Shown here: piece by piece, positions 42,231 through 52,076 of the stretch
Position numbering within the stretch: the first letter of the stretch is position 1
Layout: each line of letters begins with the position of its first letter
Source of the DNA: Zunongwangia atlantica 22II14-10F7
GTDB taxonomy: Bacteria; Bacteroidota; Bacteroidia; Flavobacteriales; Flavobacteriaceae
Direction of reading: 5' to 3'
DNA length: 64,000 nucleotides
Assembly: GCF_002094855.1 (NCBI RefSeq)
Contig: NZ_ARYN01000011.1
Location: forward strand, 62,001 to 126,000
Made by a program: the position numbers and the translations under genes
Notes under the pieces: generated by a model
Databases searched by the model: none
Told to the model about the DNA's origin: nothing
Seen by the model: only the letters and a program-made list of their open reading frames with translations

Positions 42231-43847
42231 ATGTTTATTGTAAATAATATAGTGTTTTTAAAAAGATTAGTATTGATTTTAATCATCATCGGAGCATTTA
42301 GTTGCTCTGATGATGATACTTCATTTACAGGGATACCTGAAGGTGAAGAAGATGAGGAAATTGAGGAATCAGATTTTGATGGTCCAACGTATAGTGATGA
42401 TTATACTTCTATGGCATCATGGGCAGAACGGTCTTCATGGAATTTAGCAAATGTTCACGATCCCAGTATTACTAAGGATGGTGATTATTTTTATATGTAC
42501 CAAACCGATGCTTCTTATGGTAATTCGCATGCAGGTAATGGTCATTTTCCATACAGGCGATCAACAGATCTGGTAAATTGGGATTTCCAGGGAATGGCTT
42601 TTCAGGAAGTACCATCCTGGGTTAAAGATTCATTAAACAGTCTTAGAGCACAAATGGATCCACCGCTAGATCCAATTGAAAATCCAAATTATGGATTTTG
42701 GGCACCAGAAATTGCAGAGATTAACGGCACTTATCGATTGTATTACAGTATCGTAGTTCATAATCCTATAATCGGTAATGATAATACCGAATATTGGACA
42801 GAACGTGCTTTTATAGGTTTAGCTGAAACAAACGATCTTTCTTCAAACCAATGGGAAGATAAAGGAATGGTGGTAAGTTCTGTGCCAGATGGGCGAGAAA
42901 CTTATACTCGGAATGGTGGAGGTGATTGGAGTGGTTATTTCAAATTTAATGCAATAGATCCTAGTTTTATCGAAACTCCAAATGGTAAACAGTATTTAAT
43001 TTATGGATCGTGGCATTCTGGGATTTCATTATTAAAATTAGATCCTTCAACGGGAAAACCTACCGAGTTAAATTCTCTGGAAGATTATGGCACAAGAATC
43101 GCAGGTAGAGGAGATGTGAACAATAATCGCTGGCAGGGATTAGAAGCTCCGGAAATTATTTATAACGAAGAAACTGGATATTATTATTTATTTTTAGCTT
43201 ACGATGAGTTATCTGTTGCGTATAATACTCGGGTAGCACGATCAGAAAATATTGAAGGACCTTACTACGGAATTAATGGTGGTAATGTTACCAATGGAGC
43301 GGAAGCTTTTCCAGTTTTAACCCATCCTTACAAATTCGATAATCAGCCTGGTTGGGTTGGTATTTCGCATTGTACGGTTTTTAAAGATGAAGCTACAGGA
43401 AAATGGTTTTATAGTTCGCAGGGGAGATTACCAGAAGGTGTTCCAGGAATTAATGCATCAAATGCGGTGATGATGGGGCAGGTTCGTGAAATTTACTGGA
43501 CAGAAGATGGCTGGCCGGTAGTGGCTCCAGAACGTTACGCAGCGGTGCCAGACGAACCGGTAACCGAAGAAGATTTATTGGGGAAATGGGAGCAAATCAC
43601 CTTACAATACGAATATAGGACAATGCAAACCTCTGTAGATATCGTACTTAATGAAAATAATACTTTAGGCGGTGCGCTTAGTGGATCATGGTCTTTTGAT
43701 GAATCTACACAGATATTGCAAATAAATGGAAACGATTTTATAATAGATAAAGCATGGGATTGGGAAGCTTCCCCAAGAAGAACCACAATTACCTATGCAG
43801 GAATTTCTAATAATGGATATTCTATCTGGGGTAAAAAATCAAAATAA
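42231..43847 (+). CDS. GH43 endo-arabinanase-like lipoprotein
   Basis: This 538-residue protein has a lipobox (IGAFSC, Cys25), followed by an acidic linker that suggests surface export. The five-bladed propeller has candidate catalytic residues Asp77 (VHDPS), Asp243 (NAIDPSF) and Glu305 (GLEAPE). The pattern and the WAPEIA block fit endo-1,5-alpha-L-arabinanases (GH43 subfamilies 4/5). A C-terminal lipocalin-like beta domain (about 450-538) is typical of some members. It would cut the arabinan backbone at the cell surface to feed SusCD. It follows GH51 by 4 bases. Confidence 0.88.
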   Translation: MFIVNNIVFLKRLVLILIIIGAFSCSDDDTSFTGIPEGEEDEEIEESDFDGPTYSDDYTSMASWAERSSWNLANVHDPSITKDGDYFYMYQTDASYGNSHAGNGHFPYRRSTDLVNWDFQGMAFQEVPSWVKDSLNSLRAQMDPPLDPIENPNYGFWAPEIAEINGTYRLYYSIVVHNPIIGNDNTEYWTERAFIGLAETNDLSSNQWEDKGMVVSSVPDGRETYTRNGGGDWSGYFKFNAIDPSFIETPNGKQYLIYGSWHSGISLLKLDPSTGKPTELNSLEDYGTRIAGRGDVNNNRWQGLEAPEIIYNEETGYYYLFLAYDELSVAYNTRVARSENIEGPYYGINGGNVTNGAEAFPVLTHPYKFDNQPGWVGISHCTVFKDEATGKWFYSSQGRLPEGVPGINASNAVMMGQVREIYWTEDGWPVVAPERYAAVPDEPVTEEDLLGKWEQITLQYEYRTMQTSVDIVLNENNTLGGALSGSWSFDESTQILQINGNDFIIDKAWDWEASPRRTTITYAGISNNGYSIWGKKSK

Positions 43848-43858
43848 TTAATTACAGA

Positions 43859-46243
43859 ATGAAAATTAGAATTCTCAGTTTAAAAAAAGCAGGATTAGTT
43901 GTAGGATCGCTGATTCTTTATACAAGCGCTTTTGCGCAACAAAGTCAGCTTTCACTTTTCGATCTTAAGGACGTAAAGCTTCATGAAAGTATGTTTGAAG
44001 AAGCAATGCATACAGATTTGGATTATATCATGCAAATGGATCCAGATCGTTTGCTGGCGCCTTTTTTACGTGAGGCTGGTTTAGAACCAAAGGCAGAAAG
44101 TTATCCAAACTGGGAAAATACAGGTTTAGATGGTCATATTGGTGGCCACTATCTAACCGCCCTCGCTCAAATGTATGCTTCAGCGGGTAGCGAAGAAGCT
44201 TTAGAGCGATTAAATTATATGATCGTTGAATTAAAAAAAGCTCAAGATGCCAATGGAAACGGTTACGTAGGAGGAATTCCTGAAAGTGACCGAATTTGGA
44301 AGGAAATTTCAGAAGGAAAAATAAATGCAGGCGGATTTAGCCTTAACGGTGGTTGGGTGCCGCTTTATAATATTCATAAAACCTATTCCGGATTGCGTGA
44401 TGCTTATCTTATTGCGGGTAACGAGGACGCAAAGCAAATGCTTATCGACCTAACCGATTGGATGATCGATATCACCGCAAATCTTTCCGAAGCACAAATT
44501 CAGGAGATGTTGGCTTCAGAACATGGCGGTTTAAATGAAACTTTTGCTGATGTTTACAAAATGACCGGCGATCAAAAATATCTTGATCTGGCTTATGCTT
44601 TCACTCAAAAGCAGGTTTTAGATCCTTTAGAGAATGAAAAAGATATTTTAAACGGAATGCATGCAAATACGCAGATTCCAAAAGTAATAGGTTTTCAAAC
44701 TATTGCCGCTTTAGATCAAAATAAGGATTATCATAATGCGGCAACCTATTTTTGGGAAAACGTGGTGAATAATCGAACTGTTTCTATTGGAGGAAATAGT
44801 GTTAGAGAACATTTTCATCCAGCCGATGATTTTTCGAGTATGGTAAGTAGCGTACAGGGGCCAGAAACCTGTAATACCTATAATATGCTGAAGTTAAGTG
44901 AAAAGCTGTTCTTAGCTGATGCTGAAGAAAGATATATGGATTTTTACGAGCAGGGATTGTACAATCATATTCTTTCTTCGCAGCATCCAGAAGGCGGATT
45001 TGTATATTTCACACCAATGCGTCCCGGCCATTATCGCGTGTATTCTCAGCCAGAAACCAGTATGTGGTGTTGTGTAGGTTCAGGATTAGAAAATCATGGG
45101 AAATACAACGAAATGATCTACGCACACAGTGAAGATGAGTTGTATGTAAATCTTTTTATTGCTTCTGAAGTAAATTGGTCAGCCAAGAATTTTAATCTGA
45201 TACAGGAAACCGATTTCCCAAATTCAGAAGAGACTTCTTTTAAAATTGAAACTCGAAAATCGCAAAAATTGACTATAAATCTTCGTTATCCATCCTGGGC
45301 AGGCGAAGGTTTTAATGTTGAGGTAAATGGCAAAGAGGTGAAATTCGATAAAAAACCGGGTTCTTTTATTTCTATCAATAGAAAATGGAAAGATGGAGAT
45401 CGAATTTCGATGAATTTGCCTATGAATATTTCTTCGGAAAGACTACCAGACGATTCTAATTACGAATCTTTAAAATATGGGCCTTTAGTTTTGGCTGCAA
45501 AAACCGGAAAAGAGGATTTAAAAGGACTTTTTGCAGATACAAGTAGAGGAGGGCATATTGCTGAAGGTAAAAAGATCCCACTTTCAGAAACACCAATGTT
45601 CCTTTTAGATAATTTAGATAATCTTGCTTCTAAAGTTGAAGTAGATTCTAAAAAAGAGCTTCGATTTTCAGCAAAATCGGTTTTATATCCTTCAGAATTT
45701 CAGGATCTGGAATTCGAACCTTTTTATAAAGTGCATGATTCCAGGTATGTTATTTACCTACCGGTACAAACTCCAGAAAGTCTTGAGGCTATTCAGCAAA
45801 AAAGAAAAGAACAGGAAATTGCTGAACGTGAGCTAGAAGAAAAAACGATCGATTATGTAAGCCCCGGTGAGCAACAACCAGAATCAGATCATTTTATTAA
45901 AACCGAAAATTCGAATGCGGGTGTAAATCAAGATCGTCATTGGCGTGATGCCACAGGTTGGTTTAGCTACGAATTTAAAGATTCAAATAACGAAGCTGCC
46001 AGAATTAGACTAACCTATTTTGGGCAAGATAGTGATCGAAAATTCAAGATTTTGGTCAATGGTGAGTTGGTTGCCCGTGAACATCTAAAAGGTGAAAATG
46101 GAGCCGAATTTTTTACAAAGGATTACGAGTTACCTAAAAAGATCGTAGAACAAAAAAATGATACCCTAACGATACGCTTTGAAGCCGAGGCTGGTTCTAG
46201 AACTGCCGGAATTTATGGCGTAAGACTAATGAAAAAACAATGA
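43859..46243 (+). CDS. GH127/GH146 beta-L-arabinofuranosidase
   Basis: The 794-residue enzyme (DUF1680) has a signal peptide (about 1-26, ending SAFAQ). It carries the zinc/cysteine site known for HypBA1: the ETCNTYNML block (Glu336, Cys338) and MWCCVGSG (Cys404 as presumed nucleophile, Cys405). Glu317 is the likely acid/base. The C-terminal part after about 620 resembles the extra domains (DUF4986-like) of Bacteroidota GH146 proteins. It removes beta-L-arabinofuranose. Its presence means the target glycan carries beta-linked arabinose as well as alpha. Its stop overlaps the next gene (ATGA). Confidence 0.9.
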   Translation: MKIRILSLKKAGLVVGSLILYTSAFAQQSQLSLFDLKDVKLHESMFEEAMHTDLDYIMQMDPDRLLAPFLREAGLEPKAESYPNWENTGLDGHIGGHYLTALAQMYASAGSEEALERLNYMIVELKKAQDANGNGYVGGIPESDRIWKEISEGKINAGGFSLNGGWVPLYNIHKTYSGLRDAYLIAGNEDAKQMLIDLTDWMIDITANLSEAQIQEMLASEHGGLNETFADVYKMTGDQKYLDLAYAFTQKQVLDPLENEKDILNGMHANTQIPKVIGFQTIAALDQNKDYHNAATYFWENVVNNRTVSIGGNSVREHFHPADDFSSMVSSVQGPETCNTYNMLKLSEKLFLADAEERYMDFYEQGLYNHILSSQHPEGGFVYFTPMRPGHYRVYSQPETSMWCCVGSGLENHGKYNEMIYAHSEDELYVNLFIASEVNWSAKNFNLIQETDFPNSEETSFKIETRKSQKLTINLRYPSWAGEGFNVEVNGKEVKFDKKPGSFISINRKWKDGDRISMNLPMNISSERLPDDSNYESLKYGPLVLAAKTGKEDLKGLFADTSRGGHIAEGKKIPLSETPMFLLDNLDNLASKVEVDSKKELRFSAKSVLYPSEFQDLEFEPFYKVHDSRYVIYLPVQTPESLEAIQQKRKEQEIAERELEEKTIDYVSPGEQQPESDHFIKTENSNAGVNQDRHWRDATGWFSYEFKDSNNEAARIRLTYFGQDSDRKFKILVNGELVAREHLKGENGAEFFTKDYELPKKIVEQKNDTLTIRFEAEAGSRTAGIYGVRLMKKQ

Positions 46244-47202
46244 GAAAACTTACAAAATTAATACTTGGTGGTGCGCTAATGGCGACTTCAGCGGTTACGC
46301 TCGCACAGGAAGACAACTTCAATAATCCGATTATTACAGATAAATACACTGCAGATCCTGCTGCTTTGGTTTATAAAGATTCGGTTTATATCTATGCTGG
46401 TCACGATCAGGCGCCAGATGATAGAGATCGTTACGAAATGCACGAGTGGTTGGTGTACAGCTCAGCCGATATGGTGAATTGGAATGAGCATCCTGTACCA
46501 TTAAAACCAACAGATTTTGAATGGGCAACCGGCGCAGCCTGGGCCGCCCAGGTTATCGAAAGGGATGGTAAATTTTACTGGTATGTAACCGTACAGCATG
46601 ACGAAACACATCACGGGAAAGCAATTGGTGTAGCGGTTTCAGATTCACCAACAGGACCTTTTAAAGATGCTCGCGGTAGCGCAATGATCACTAATGATAT
46701 GACAACCGAATATACAGGGATTTCCTGGGATGATATCGATCCAACAGTTTGGATCGAGGATAATGGCGATGCTTATATGTATTGGGGAAATACTCAGTTA
46801 TATTGGGTGAAATTAAAGGATAATATGATCGAATTTGAAGGTGAAATTCAAACGGTAGATCTTCCGCATTTTACCGAGGCTCCCTGGATTCATAAAAAAG
46901 ATGACTGGTATTATCTTTCGTATGCTTATAAATTTCCGGAGAAAACAGCTTACGCGATGAGTAAGTCTATCGAAGGGCCATGGGAATATAAAGGCATTTT
47001 AAACGAAGTTGCCGGTAATTCTAATACCAATCACCAATCGATCATCGAATTTAAAGACAAATGGTATTTTATTTATCATAACGGAAGCATTCCAACGCAC
47101 GGCGGTAGTTTTAGACGTTCGGTTTGTATCGATCGTTTGTATTATAACGATGATAATACTTTAAAGAGAGTGATCATGACTTCAGAAGGAATACAGGAAT
47201 AA
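46240..47202 (+). CDS. GH43 glycosidase
   Basis: This 320-residue enzyme has a signal peptide (1-22, ending TLAQ) and a single five-bladed propeller with candidate residues Asp39 (TADPAAL), Asp167 (DDIDPTVW) and Glu213 (FTEAPW). The layout fits exo-acting GH43 arabinofuranosidases or xylosidases. The subfamily is uncertain. It overlaps the GH127/146 gene by 4 bases and its stop overlaps the next start, so these genes are tightly coupled. It probably acts in the periplasm on imported arabino-oligosaccharides. Confidence 0.88.
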   Translation: MRKLTKLILGGALMATSAVTLAQEDNFNNPIITDKYTADPAALVYKDSVYIYAGHDQAPDDRDRYEMHEWLVYSSADMVNWNEHPVPLKPTDFEWATGAAWAAQVIERDGKFYWYVTVQHDETHHGKAIGVAVSDSPTGPFKDARGSAMITNDMTTEYTGISWDDIDPTVWIEDNGDAYMYWGNTQLYWVKLKDNMIEFEGEIQTVDLPHFTEAPWIHKKDDWYYLSYAYKFPEKTAYAMSKSIEGPWEYKGILNEVAGNSNTNHQSIIEFKDKWYFIYHNGSIPTHGGSFRRSVCIDRLYYNDDNTLKRVIMTSEGIQE

Positions 47203-48203
47203 TGACAGCTTCAAAATATCTAATATTGGCCATTTTGCTGAATAGTTTTTTATTCTGTTCAGCACAAGAAAGAATAACACCAACCGAGGAAACCATTGTT
47301 CACGATCCGGTGGCAATTCAGACTAACGGAAAATATTATATGTTCTGCACGGGTAGGGGAATTTCAATGTTTTCTTCGGAAGATCTTAAAGAATGGAAAC
47401 ATGAAGCTCCTGTTTTTGCTGAGAAGCCAGCGTGGACAGACGATGTGGTTCCAGATTTTGGAAATCATATCTGGGCACCTGATATTACTGAATTTGATGG
47501 TAAATTTTATTTGTACTATTCAGTTTCAGCATTTGCGAAAAACACTTCAGCAATAGGATTGGTAACCAATGAAACTTTAGATGTAGATAATCCTAATTAT
47601 AAATGGGAAGATCAGGGGATCGTTGTTCAGTCTATCCCTAACCGTGACTTATGGAACGCCATCGATCCTAATCTTATTTTTGATGAAGAAGGAACACCTT
47701 GGTTAAGTTTTGGTTCGTTTTGGGAAGGGTTGAAATTGGTTAAATTAAGCCCCGATTTAAAATCGATTGCGCAACCACAGGAATGGGAAACGATTGCCAG
47801 AAGAGAACGCTCTTTCAAGATCGCCGATAGTAATCCTGGAGATGCTGCTTTAGAAGCACCATTTATTTTCAAAAAAGGAGATTGGTATTACCTGTTTATT
47901 TCCTGGGATCTATGTTGCAGAGGAGAAGATAGTACTTATAAAGTTGTTGTAGGTCGTTCAAAATCTGTAAAAGGTCCGTTTTTAGATAAATCTGGCAAAT
48001 CTTTATTTAATGGTGGCGGAAGTTTGGTTGTAGAAGGAAATGAAAATTGGTATGGCGCCGGTCACAACAGTGTTTACTCTTTCGATGGTAAAGACTATAT
48101 GTTTTTTCATGCTTATGATGCTGAAGATGGTGCAAAACCCAAACTTAAGATTAAAGAACTAAGTTGGGAAAACGGATGGCCAAAACAGCTAAAATTGAAA
48201 TAA
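47202..48203 (+). CDS. GH43 arabinan endo-1,5-alpha-L-arabinosidase-like enzyme
   Basis: The 333-residue enzyme has a signal peptide (about 1-21, ending FCSAQ). Candidate catalytic residues are Asp35 (VHDPVA), Asp155 (NAIDPNL) and Glu218 (LEAPF). The blocks NHIWAPDITEFDGKFYLYYS, LCCRGEDSTYKVVVGRS and GAGHNSVY fit endo-arabinanases (GH43 subfamilies 4/5). It is shorter than the surface lipoprotein at 42231 and has no C-terminal domain, so it probably works in the periplasm. Confidence 0.9.
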   Translation: MTASKYLILAILLNSFLFCSAQERITPTEETIVHDPVAIQTNGKYYMFCTGRGISMFSSEDLKEWKHEAPVFAEKPAWTDDVVPDFGNHIWAPDITEFDGKFYLYYSVSAFAKNTSAIGLVTNETLDVDNPNYKWEDQGIVVQSIPNRDLWNAIDPNLIFDEEGTPWLSFGSFWEGLKLVKLSPDLKSIAQPQEWETIARRERSFKIADSNPGDAALEAPFIFKKGDWYYLFISWDLCCRGEDSTYKVVVGRSKSVKGPFLDKSGKSLFNGGGSLVVEGNENWYGAGHNSVYSFDGKDYMFFHAYDAEDGAKPKLKIKELSWENGWPKQLKLK

Positions 48204-48229
48204 AAAAACTCACACGTAAAATCAACAAT

Positions 48230-49330
48230 ATGAAGTACAAATCATTATTAAATATGGTTTTAGCGGCACTTTCCATTTTTGGAATGGCCAGCTATTCGCA
48301 GATACATGCGCAGGAAACATCTGAAGGTGAAAATTTTGTTAGATCTAATGATCCAATAGTGCTTCAACGTGCAGATCCTTTTATCTATAAGCATACAGAT
48401 GGTTACTACTATTTTACCGGTTCTGTACCTACTTACGATGCCATTGAAATTAGACGAGCAAAAACCATAGAAGGTTTGCAGGACGCCAAACCCGTTAGAG
48501 TTTGGGAAAAGCACGAAAGCGGACCTATGAGTCGGCATATCTGGGCGCCAGAAATTCATTATTTAGATGGAGAATGGTACGTGTATTTTGCAGGAAGCGA
48601 AGAGAGCGACATTTGGAAGTTAAGACCTTATGTTATTAAATGTTCAGGACAGGATCCTTTAAAAGACGATTGGATCGAACTTGGACAAATGCAGGCTGCA
48701 GATAATGATCCAAAAAGTTTTACTGATTTTTCTTTAGACGGAACGGTATTCGAACATAACGGAAAGCGCTATTTCTGTTGGGCTGAAAAAACCGGCGGGC
48801 AGTTCGCAGCTTCAAATTTATATTTAGCTGAAATGGAATCTCCAATTAAATTAAAGACCGTTCAGTTTATGTTAACTACGCCAGATTATGACTGGGAGCG
48901 TATTGATTTTTGGGTGAATGAAGGGCCTGCTGTGATCAAGAATGATGGTAAGATATTTATCACTTTTTCTGCAAGTGCTACCGGTGCCTGCTACAGTATG
49001 GGAATCATGGAAGCTGATGCAGATGCCGATCTATTAGATAGAAATTCGTGGACAAAATCCAGATATCCGGTTTTAAAAACAAATGAAGCGAAGGATATTT
49101 ATGGGCCAGGTCACAATTCTTTTACTGTAGACGAAAATGGCAATCCATTAATGATCTATCACGCCAGAGATTATGAAAAAGCAGTTGGTGATCCTAAAAT
49201 GGTACCTGAATCAGATAAAAGATCACTGGAAGAAATAAAAGCCGATCCTTTGTACGATCCTAATCGACATGCCAGATTGATGGAAGTAAAATTTGATGAA
49301 AATGGGAGACCTGTTTTTGAATTTTATTAA
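48230..49330 (+). CDS. GH43 exo-alpha-L-arabinofuranosidase-like enzyme
   Basis: The ATG at 48230 is preferred to an in-frame start at 48164, because it lies outside the previous gene and begins a signal peptide (MKYKSLLNMVLAALSIFGMA, cleavage near IHAQ). The 366-residue protein has Asp49 (RADPF), Asp170 (SLDGTVF) and Glu231 (NEGPAV) as likely catalytic residues. RADPFIYKHTDGYYYFTG resembles the exo-1,5-alpha-L-arabinofuranosidases of GH43 subfamily 26. It lies 26 bases after the previous GH43 gene and ends the susCD-enzyme operon. Confidence 0.85.
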   Translation: MKYKSLLNMVLAALSIFGMASYSQIHAQETSEGENFVRSNDPIVLQRADPFIYKHTDGYYYFTGSVPTYDAIEIRRAKTIEGLQDAKPVRVWEKHESGPMSRHIWAPEIHYLDGEWYVYFAGSEESDIWKLRPYVIKCSGQDPLKDDWIELGQMQAADNDPKSFTDFSLDGTVFEHNGKRYFCWAEKTGGQFAASNLYLAEMESPIKLKTVQFMLTTPDYDWERIDFWVNEGPAVIKNDGKIFITFSASATGACYSMGIMEADADADLLDRNSWTKSRYPVLKTNEAKDIYGPGHNSFTVDENGNPLMIYHARDYEKAVGDPKMVPESDKRSLEEIKADPLYDPNRHARLMEVKFDENGRPVFEFY

Positions 49331-49388
49331 TCTCCAAAAATGAAATTGAATATATAAAGTATTGATATTGTATAAATAAAAGCTCTTT

Positions 49389-49489
49389 TTTATTGGCACC
49401 GCCAAATGGTATAATACCCGGGGCTTACCTCGAAATTAAAAATTTGTTTTCAACGAAAGCCTCGAGGGCTTGCCCAGAGGTAGTTTACT
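49389..49489. repeat. Interspersed ~100-base repeat, copy 2
   Basis: About 85% identical by eye to 31581-31682. It contains the shared CGAAATTAAAAATTTGTTT core and a hairpin in which CCTC, GGGC, GCCC and GAGG pair (49460-49480). It sits between two operons. Copies in non-coding gaps with conserved hairpins suggest a REP-like or MITE-like family. Confidence 0.75.
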
Positions 49490-49601
49490 CAATTTTTAAA
49501 ATAGCATTCTTTGAGAAAGAGGTAAAATTACTGAGCTTAAAAACCATGAAATTGAAGCCTTATTTATTTAACGAATAAAAATTAAAGAAATCTTAAAATT
49601 A

Positions 49602-49645
49602 TAAGTGTTTTTATTACACTTAATAAAAACTAATTTATATATTTG
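49602..49645 (+). promoter_or_regulatory. araB promoter region with 7-7-7 palindrome
   Basis: TAAGTGT, 7 bases, ACACTTA (49602-49622) is a perfect inverted repeat covering the expected -33 region of a promoter whose -7 box is TATATTTG (49638-49645). A similar motif lies at the susC promoter. It is the best candidate AraR operator. Confidence 0.5.
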
Positions 49646-49668
49646 TTTCAGACAAAAAGTTAGAATAC

Positions 49669-51348
49669 ATGGAAACATATGTAATAGGACTTGATTACGG
49701 GACAGATTCGGTAAGAGCTGTACTTGTAGATACCACCAGTGGAAAAGAACTTGCTTCAGATACATTTTGGTATCCTCGTTGGAAAAAACAGCTTTACTGT
49801 GATGCTAGCCTCAATCGATTTCGGCAACATCCTTTAGATCATATTGAAGGTCTGGAGAAAACAATAAAAGGAGTTATTGAAAAAAGCGGAGTTAATGGCG
49901 AAGCTGTTAAAGGTATTTGTATAGATACTACAGGTTCTTCACCTGTTCCAGTTACCGAAGATGGTACTCCTCTGGCTCTTGTAGAAGGATTTACAGATAA
50001 TCCAAATGCAATGATGGTACTTTGGAAAGATCATACCGCAATTAAAGAAGCTAATGAGATCAACGAGTTGGCAGAAACCTGGGGTGGTGAAAACTACACC
50101 AAATACGAAGGAGGAATTTATTCTTCAGAGTGGTTTTGGGCAAAAATAACACATATTGTTCGTGAGGATGAAGCGGTGAAAAATGCTGCGTATTCCTGGA
50201 TGGAACATTGTGATATTATGACCTATATTCTTATTGAAGATACAGATTTGGCTTCATTTAAAAGAAGTAGATGTGGTGCAGGTCATAAAGCTATGTGGCA
50301 CGAAAGCTGGGGCGGTTTACCATCAGAAGAATTTTTAGGAAAATTACACCCATATTGTGCAGATTTACGATCTAGATTATATAATGAGACTTATACTTCA
50401 GATGAAGTTGCGGGTAAGATCAGTAAAGAATGGGCTTCTAAACTAGGCCTTTCTGAAGATACTGTTATTGCCGTTGGAACATTCGATGCACATTCTGGAG
50501 CGGTAGGAGCAAAAGTAGAGGAACATGCATTAGTACGTGTTATGGGAACTTCAACTTGTGATATTATTGTTTCTCCTTACGATGTGGTAGGAGACAAGAC
50601 CGTTAGAGGAATTTGTGGACAGGTAGATGGTTCTGTAATTCCTGGAATGGTTGGATTAGAAGCAGGACAATCTGCGTTTGGAGATGTGCTGGCCTGGTTC
50701 AAAAATGTACTTTCCTGGCCTTTAAATCATTTAGTCTATAATTCATCAGAAGTACTTTCCGAAGAACAAATAGCGGCATTAAAAGAAGAAGTAGATAAGA
50801 AATTTATTAAAGAATTAGCTGCTGAAGCTGAAGCTTTAGAACTTAATGAAAGTATACCTGTAGCTTTAGATTGGATTAACGGTCGCCGAACTCCAGATGC
50901 AAATCAGGAGTTAAAAAGTGCGATAAGTAATCTTTCTTTAGGAAGTAAAGCGCCACATATTTTTAAAGCTCTTGTGAATTCTATCTGTTTTGGTGCTAAG
51001 GAAATCGTAGATCGTTTTAAAGAAGAAGGTGTAGAAATTAAGACAGTAATTGGTATTGGTGGTGTGGCAAGAAAATCTGCTTATATCATGCAAACTCTCG
51101 CAAACACTTTAAATATGCCTATTAAAGTTGCAGCTTCAGATGAAGCGCCAGCATTAGGATCTGCAGTTTATGCTGCAGTTGCTGCAGGAATTTATGAAGA
51201 CGTGATAACCGCCAGTAAAACTTTAGGTAGTGATTTTGAAGCCGAATATTATCCACAACCAGAAATGGTAGGAGAGTTTGAAAAACAAATGGCTGCTTAT
51301 AAAGAATTAAGTCATTTTGTTGAAGAAAGCATAACTAAAAAATCATAG
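49669..51348 (+). CDS. araB: Ribulokinase
   Basis: AraB phosphorylates L-ribulose to L-ribulose 5-phosphate. The 559-residue FGGY-family kinase has the N-terminal GLDYGTDSVRAVLVD, substrate-site CGAGHKAMWH, GTFDAHSGAVG, VMGTSTCD and the C-terminal GIGGVARKSAYIMQTLANTLNMPI. It starts the second operon of the locus and is followed by araD after 3 bases. Position after its own palindrome-bearing promoter suggests arabinose induction. Confidence 0.97.
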   Translation: METYVIGLDYGTDSVRAVLVDTTSGKELASDTFWYPRWKKQLYCDASLNRFRQHPLDHIEGLEKTIKGVIEKSGVNGEAVKGICIDTTGSSPVPVTEDGTPLALVEGFTDNPNAMMVLWKDHTAIKEANEINELAETWGGENYTKYEGGIYSSEWFWAKITHIVREDEAVKNAAYSWMEHCDIMTYILIEDTDLASFKRSRCGAGHKAMWHESWGGLPSEEFLGKLHPYCADLRSRLYNETYTSDEVAGKISKEWASKLGLSEDTVIAVGTFDAHSGAVGAKVEEHALVRVMGTSTCDIIVSPYDVVGDKTVRGICGQVDGSVIPGMVGLEAGQSAFGDVLAWFKNVLSWPLNHLVYNSSEVLSEEQIAALKEEVDKKFIKELAAEAEALELNESIPVALDWINGRRTPDANQELKSAISNLSLGSKAPHIFKALVNSICFGAKEIVDRFKEEGVEIKTVIGIGGVARKSAYIMQTLANTLNMPIKVAASDEAPALGSAVYAAVAAGIYEDVITASKTLGSDFEAEYYPQPEMVGEFEKQMAAYKELSHFVEESITKKS

Positions 51349-51351
51349 ATC

Positions 51352-52056
51352 ATGAGTTCTAAATATCAATCTTTAAAAGAGGAATGTTACGAGGCAAATA
51401 TGCAGCTTGATGCATTAGATCTTGTAATTTACACCTTTGGTAATGTAAGTGCAGTAGACCGTAAAGAAGGAGTTTTTGCTATAAAACCCAGTGGTGTGCC
51501 TTATGCCGAATTAAAGCCTGAAGATATCGTGATCCTTGATTTTGATAATAATGTTATCGAAGGAACTATGCGACCATCTTCAGATACAAAAACACATGCA
51601 TATTTATACAAAAACTGGGAAAATATTGGGGGAATTGCTCACACCCATGCAACATATTCTGTAGCGTGGGCCCAGTCCCAGTTAGATATTCCAATTTTTG
51701 GAACTACCCACGCCGATCATTTAACGGCAGATATTCCTTGCGCGCCTCCAATGAAGGATGAACTTATTGCAGGAAACTACGAATATAATACTGGTATCCA
51801 AATCCTGGATTGCTTCAAGGAAAAAGGTTTGTCTTATGAAGAAGTACAGATGATCCTTATTGGTAACCATGGGCCTTTTACCTGGGGACCAACTGCTGCT
51901 AAAGCGGTTTACAATAGTAAAGTCTTAGAAGAAGTAGGCAGAATGGCTTATTTAACTTTACAGATTAATCCGAAAGCACCTAGATTAAAAGATTCTTTAA
52001 TTAAAAAACATTATGAGCGTAAGCATGGTAAAAATGCGTATTACGGTCAAAATTAA
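51352..52056 (+). CDS. araD: L-ribulose-5-phosphate 4-epimerase
   Basis: AraD converts L-ribulose 5-phosphate to D-xylulose 5-phosphate, which enters the pentose phosphate pathway. The 234-residue class II aldolase-like enzyme has the zinc His pair in IAHTHATYS and the third ligand in GNHGPFTWG, plus FGTTHADH. The length is typical. Order araB-araD-araA differs from the E. coli araBAD order. Confidence 0.97.
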   Translation: MSSKYQSLKEECYEANMQLDALDLVIYTFGNVSAVDRKEGVFAIKPSGVPYAELKPEDIVILDFDNNVIEGTMRPSSDTKTHAYLYKNWENIGGIAHTHATYSVAWAQSQLDIPIFGTTHADHLTADIPCAPPMKDELIAGNYEYNTGIQILDCFKEKGLSYEEVQMILIGNHGPFTWGPTAAKAVYNSKVLEEVGRMAYLTLQINPKAPRLKDSLIKKHYERKHGKNAYYGQN

Positions 52057-52076
52057 TAACCTTAACAAATTATCCA

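Larger units (their letters stand above)
49331..49668. other. Spacer between the enzyme operon and the araBDA operon
   Basis: The 338-base spacer contains repeat copy 2 (49389-49489), then an AT-rich stretch with a 7-7-7 palindrome (49602-49622) and a -7 box (49638-49645) for araB. No clear terminator with a T run is seen after the GH43 gene unless the repeat hairpins serve as one. Confidence 0.6.

Noticed and set aside
48164-48229. Upstream in-frame start for the last GH43 gene
   Set aside because: It would overlap the previous gene by 40 bases and bury the signal peptide behind a basic leader; ATG 48230 gives a clean signal peptide.
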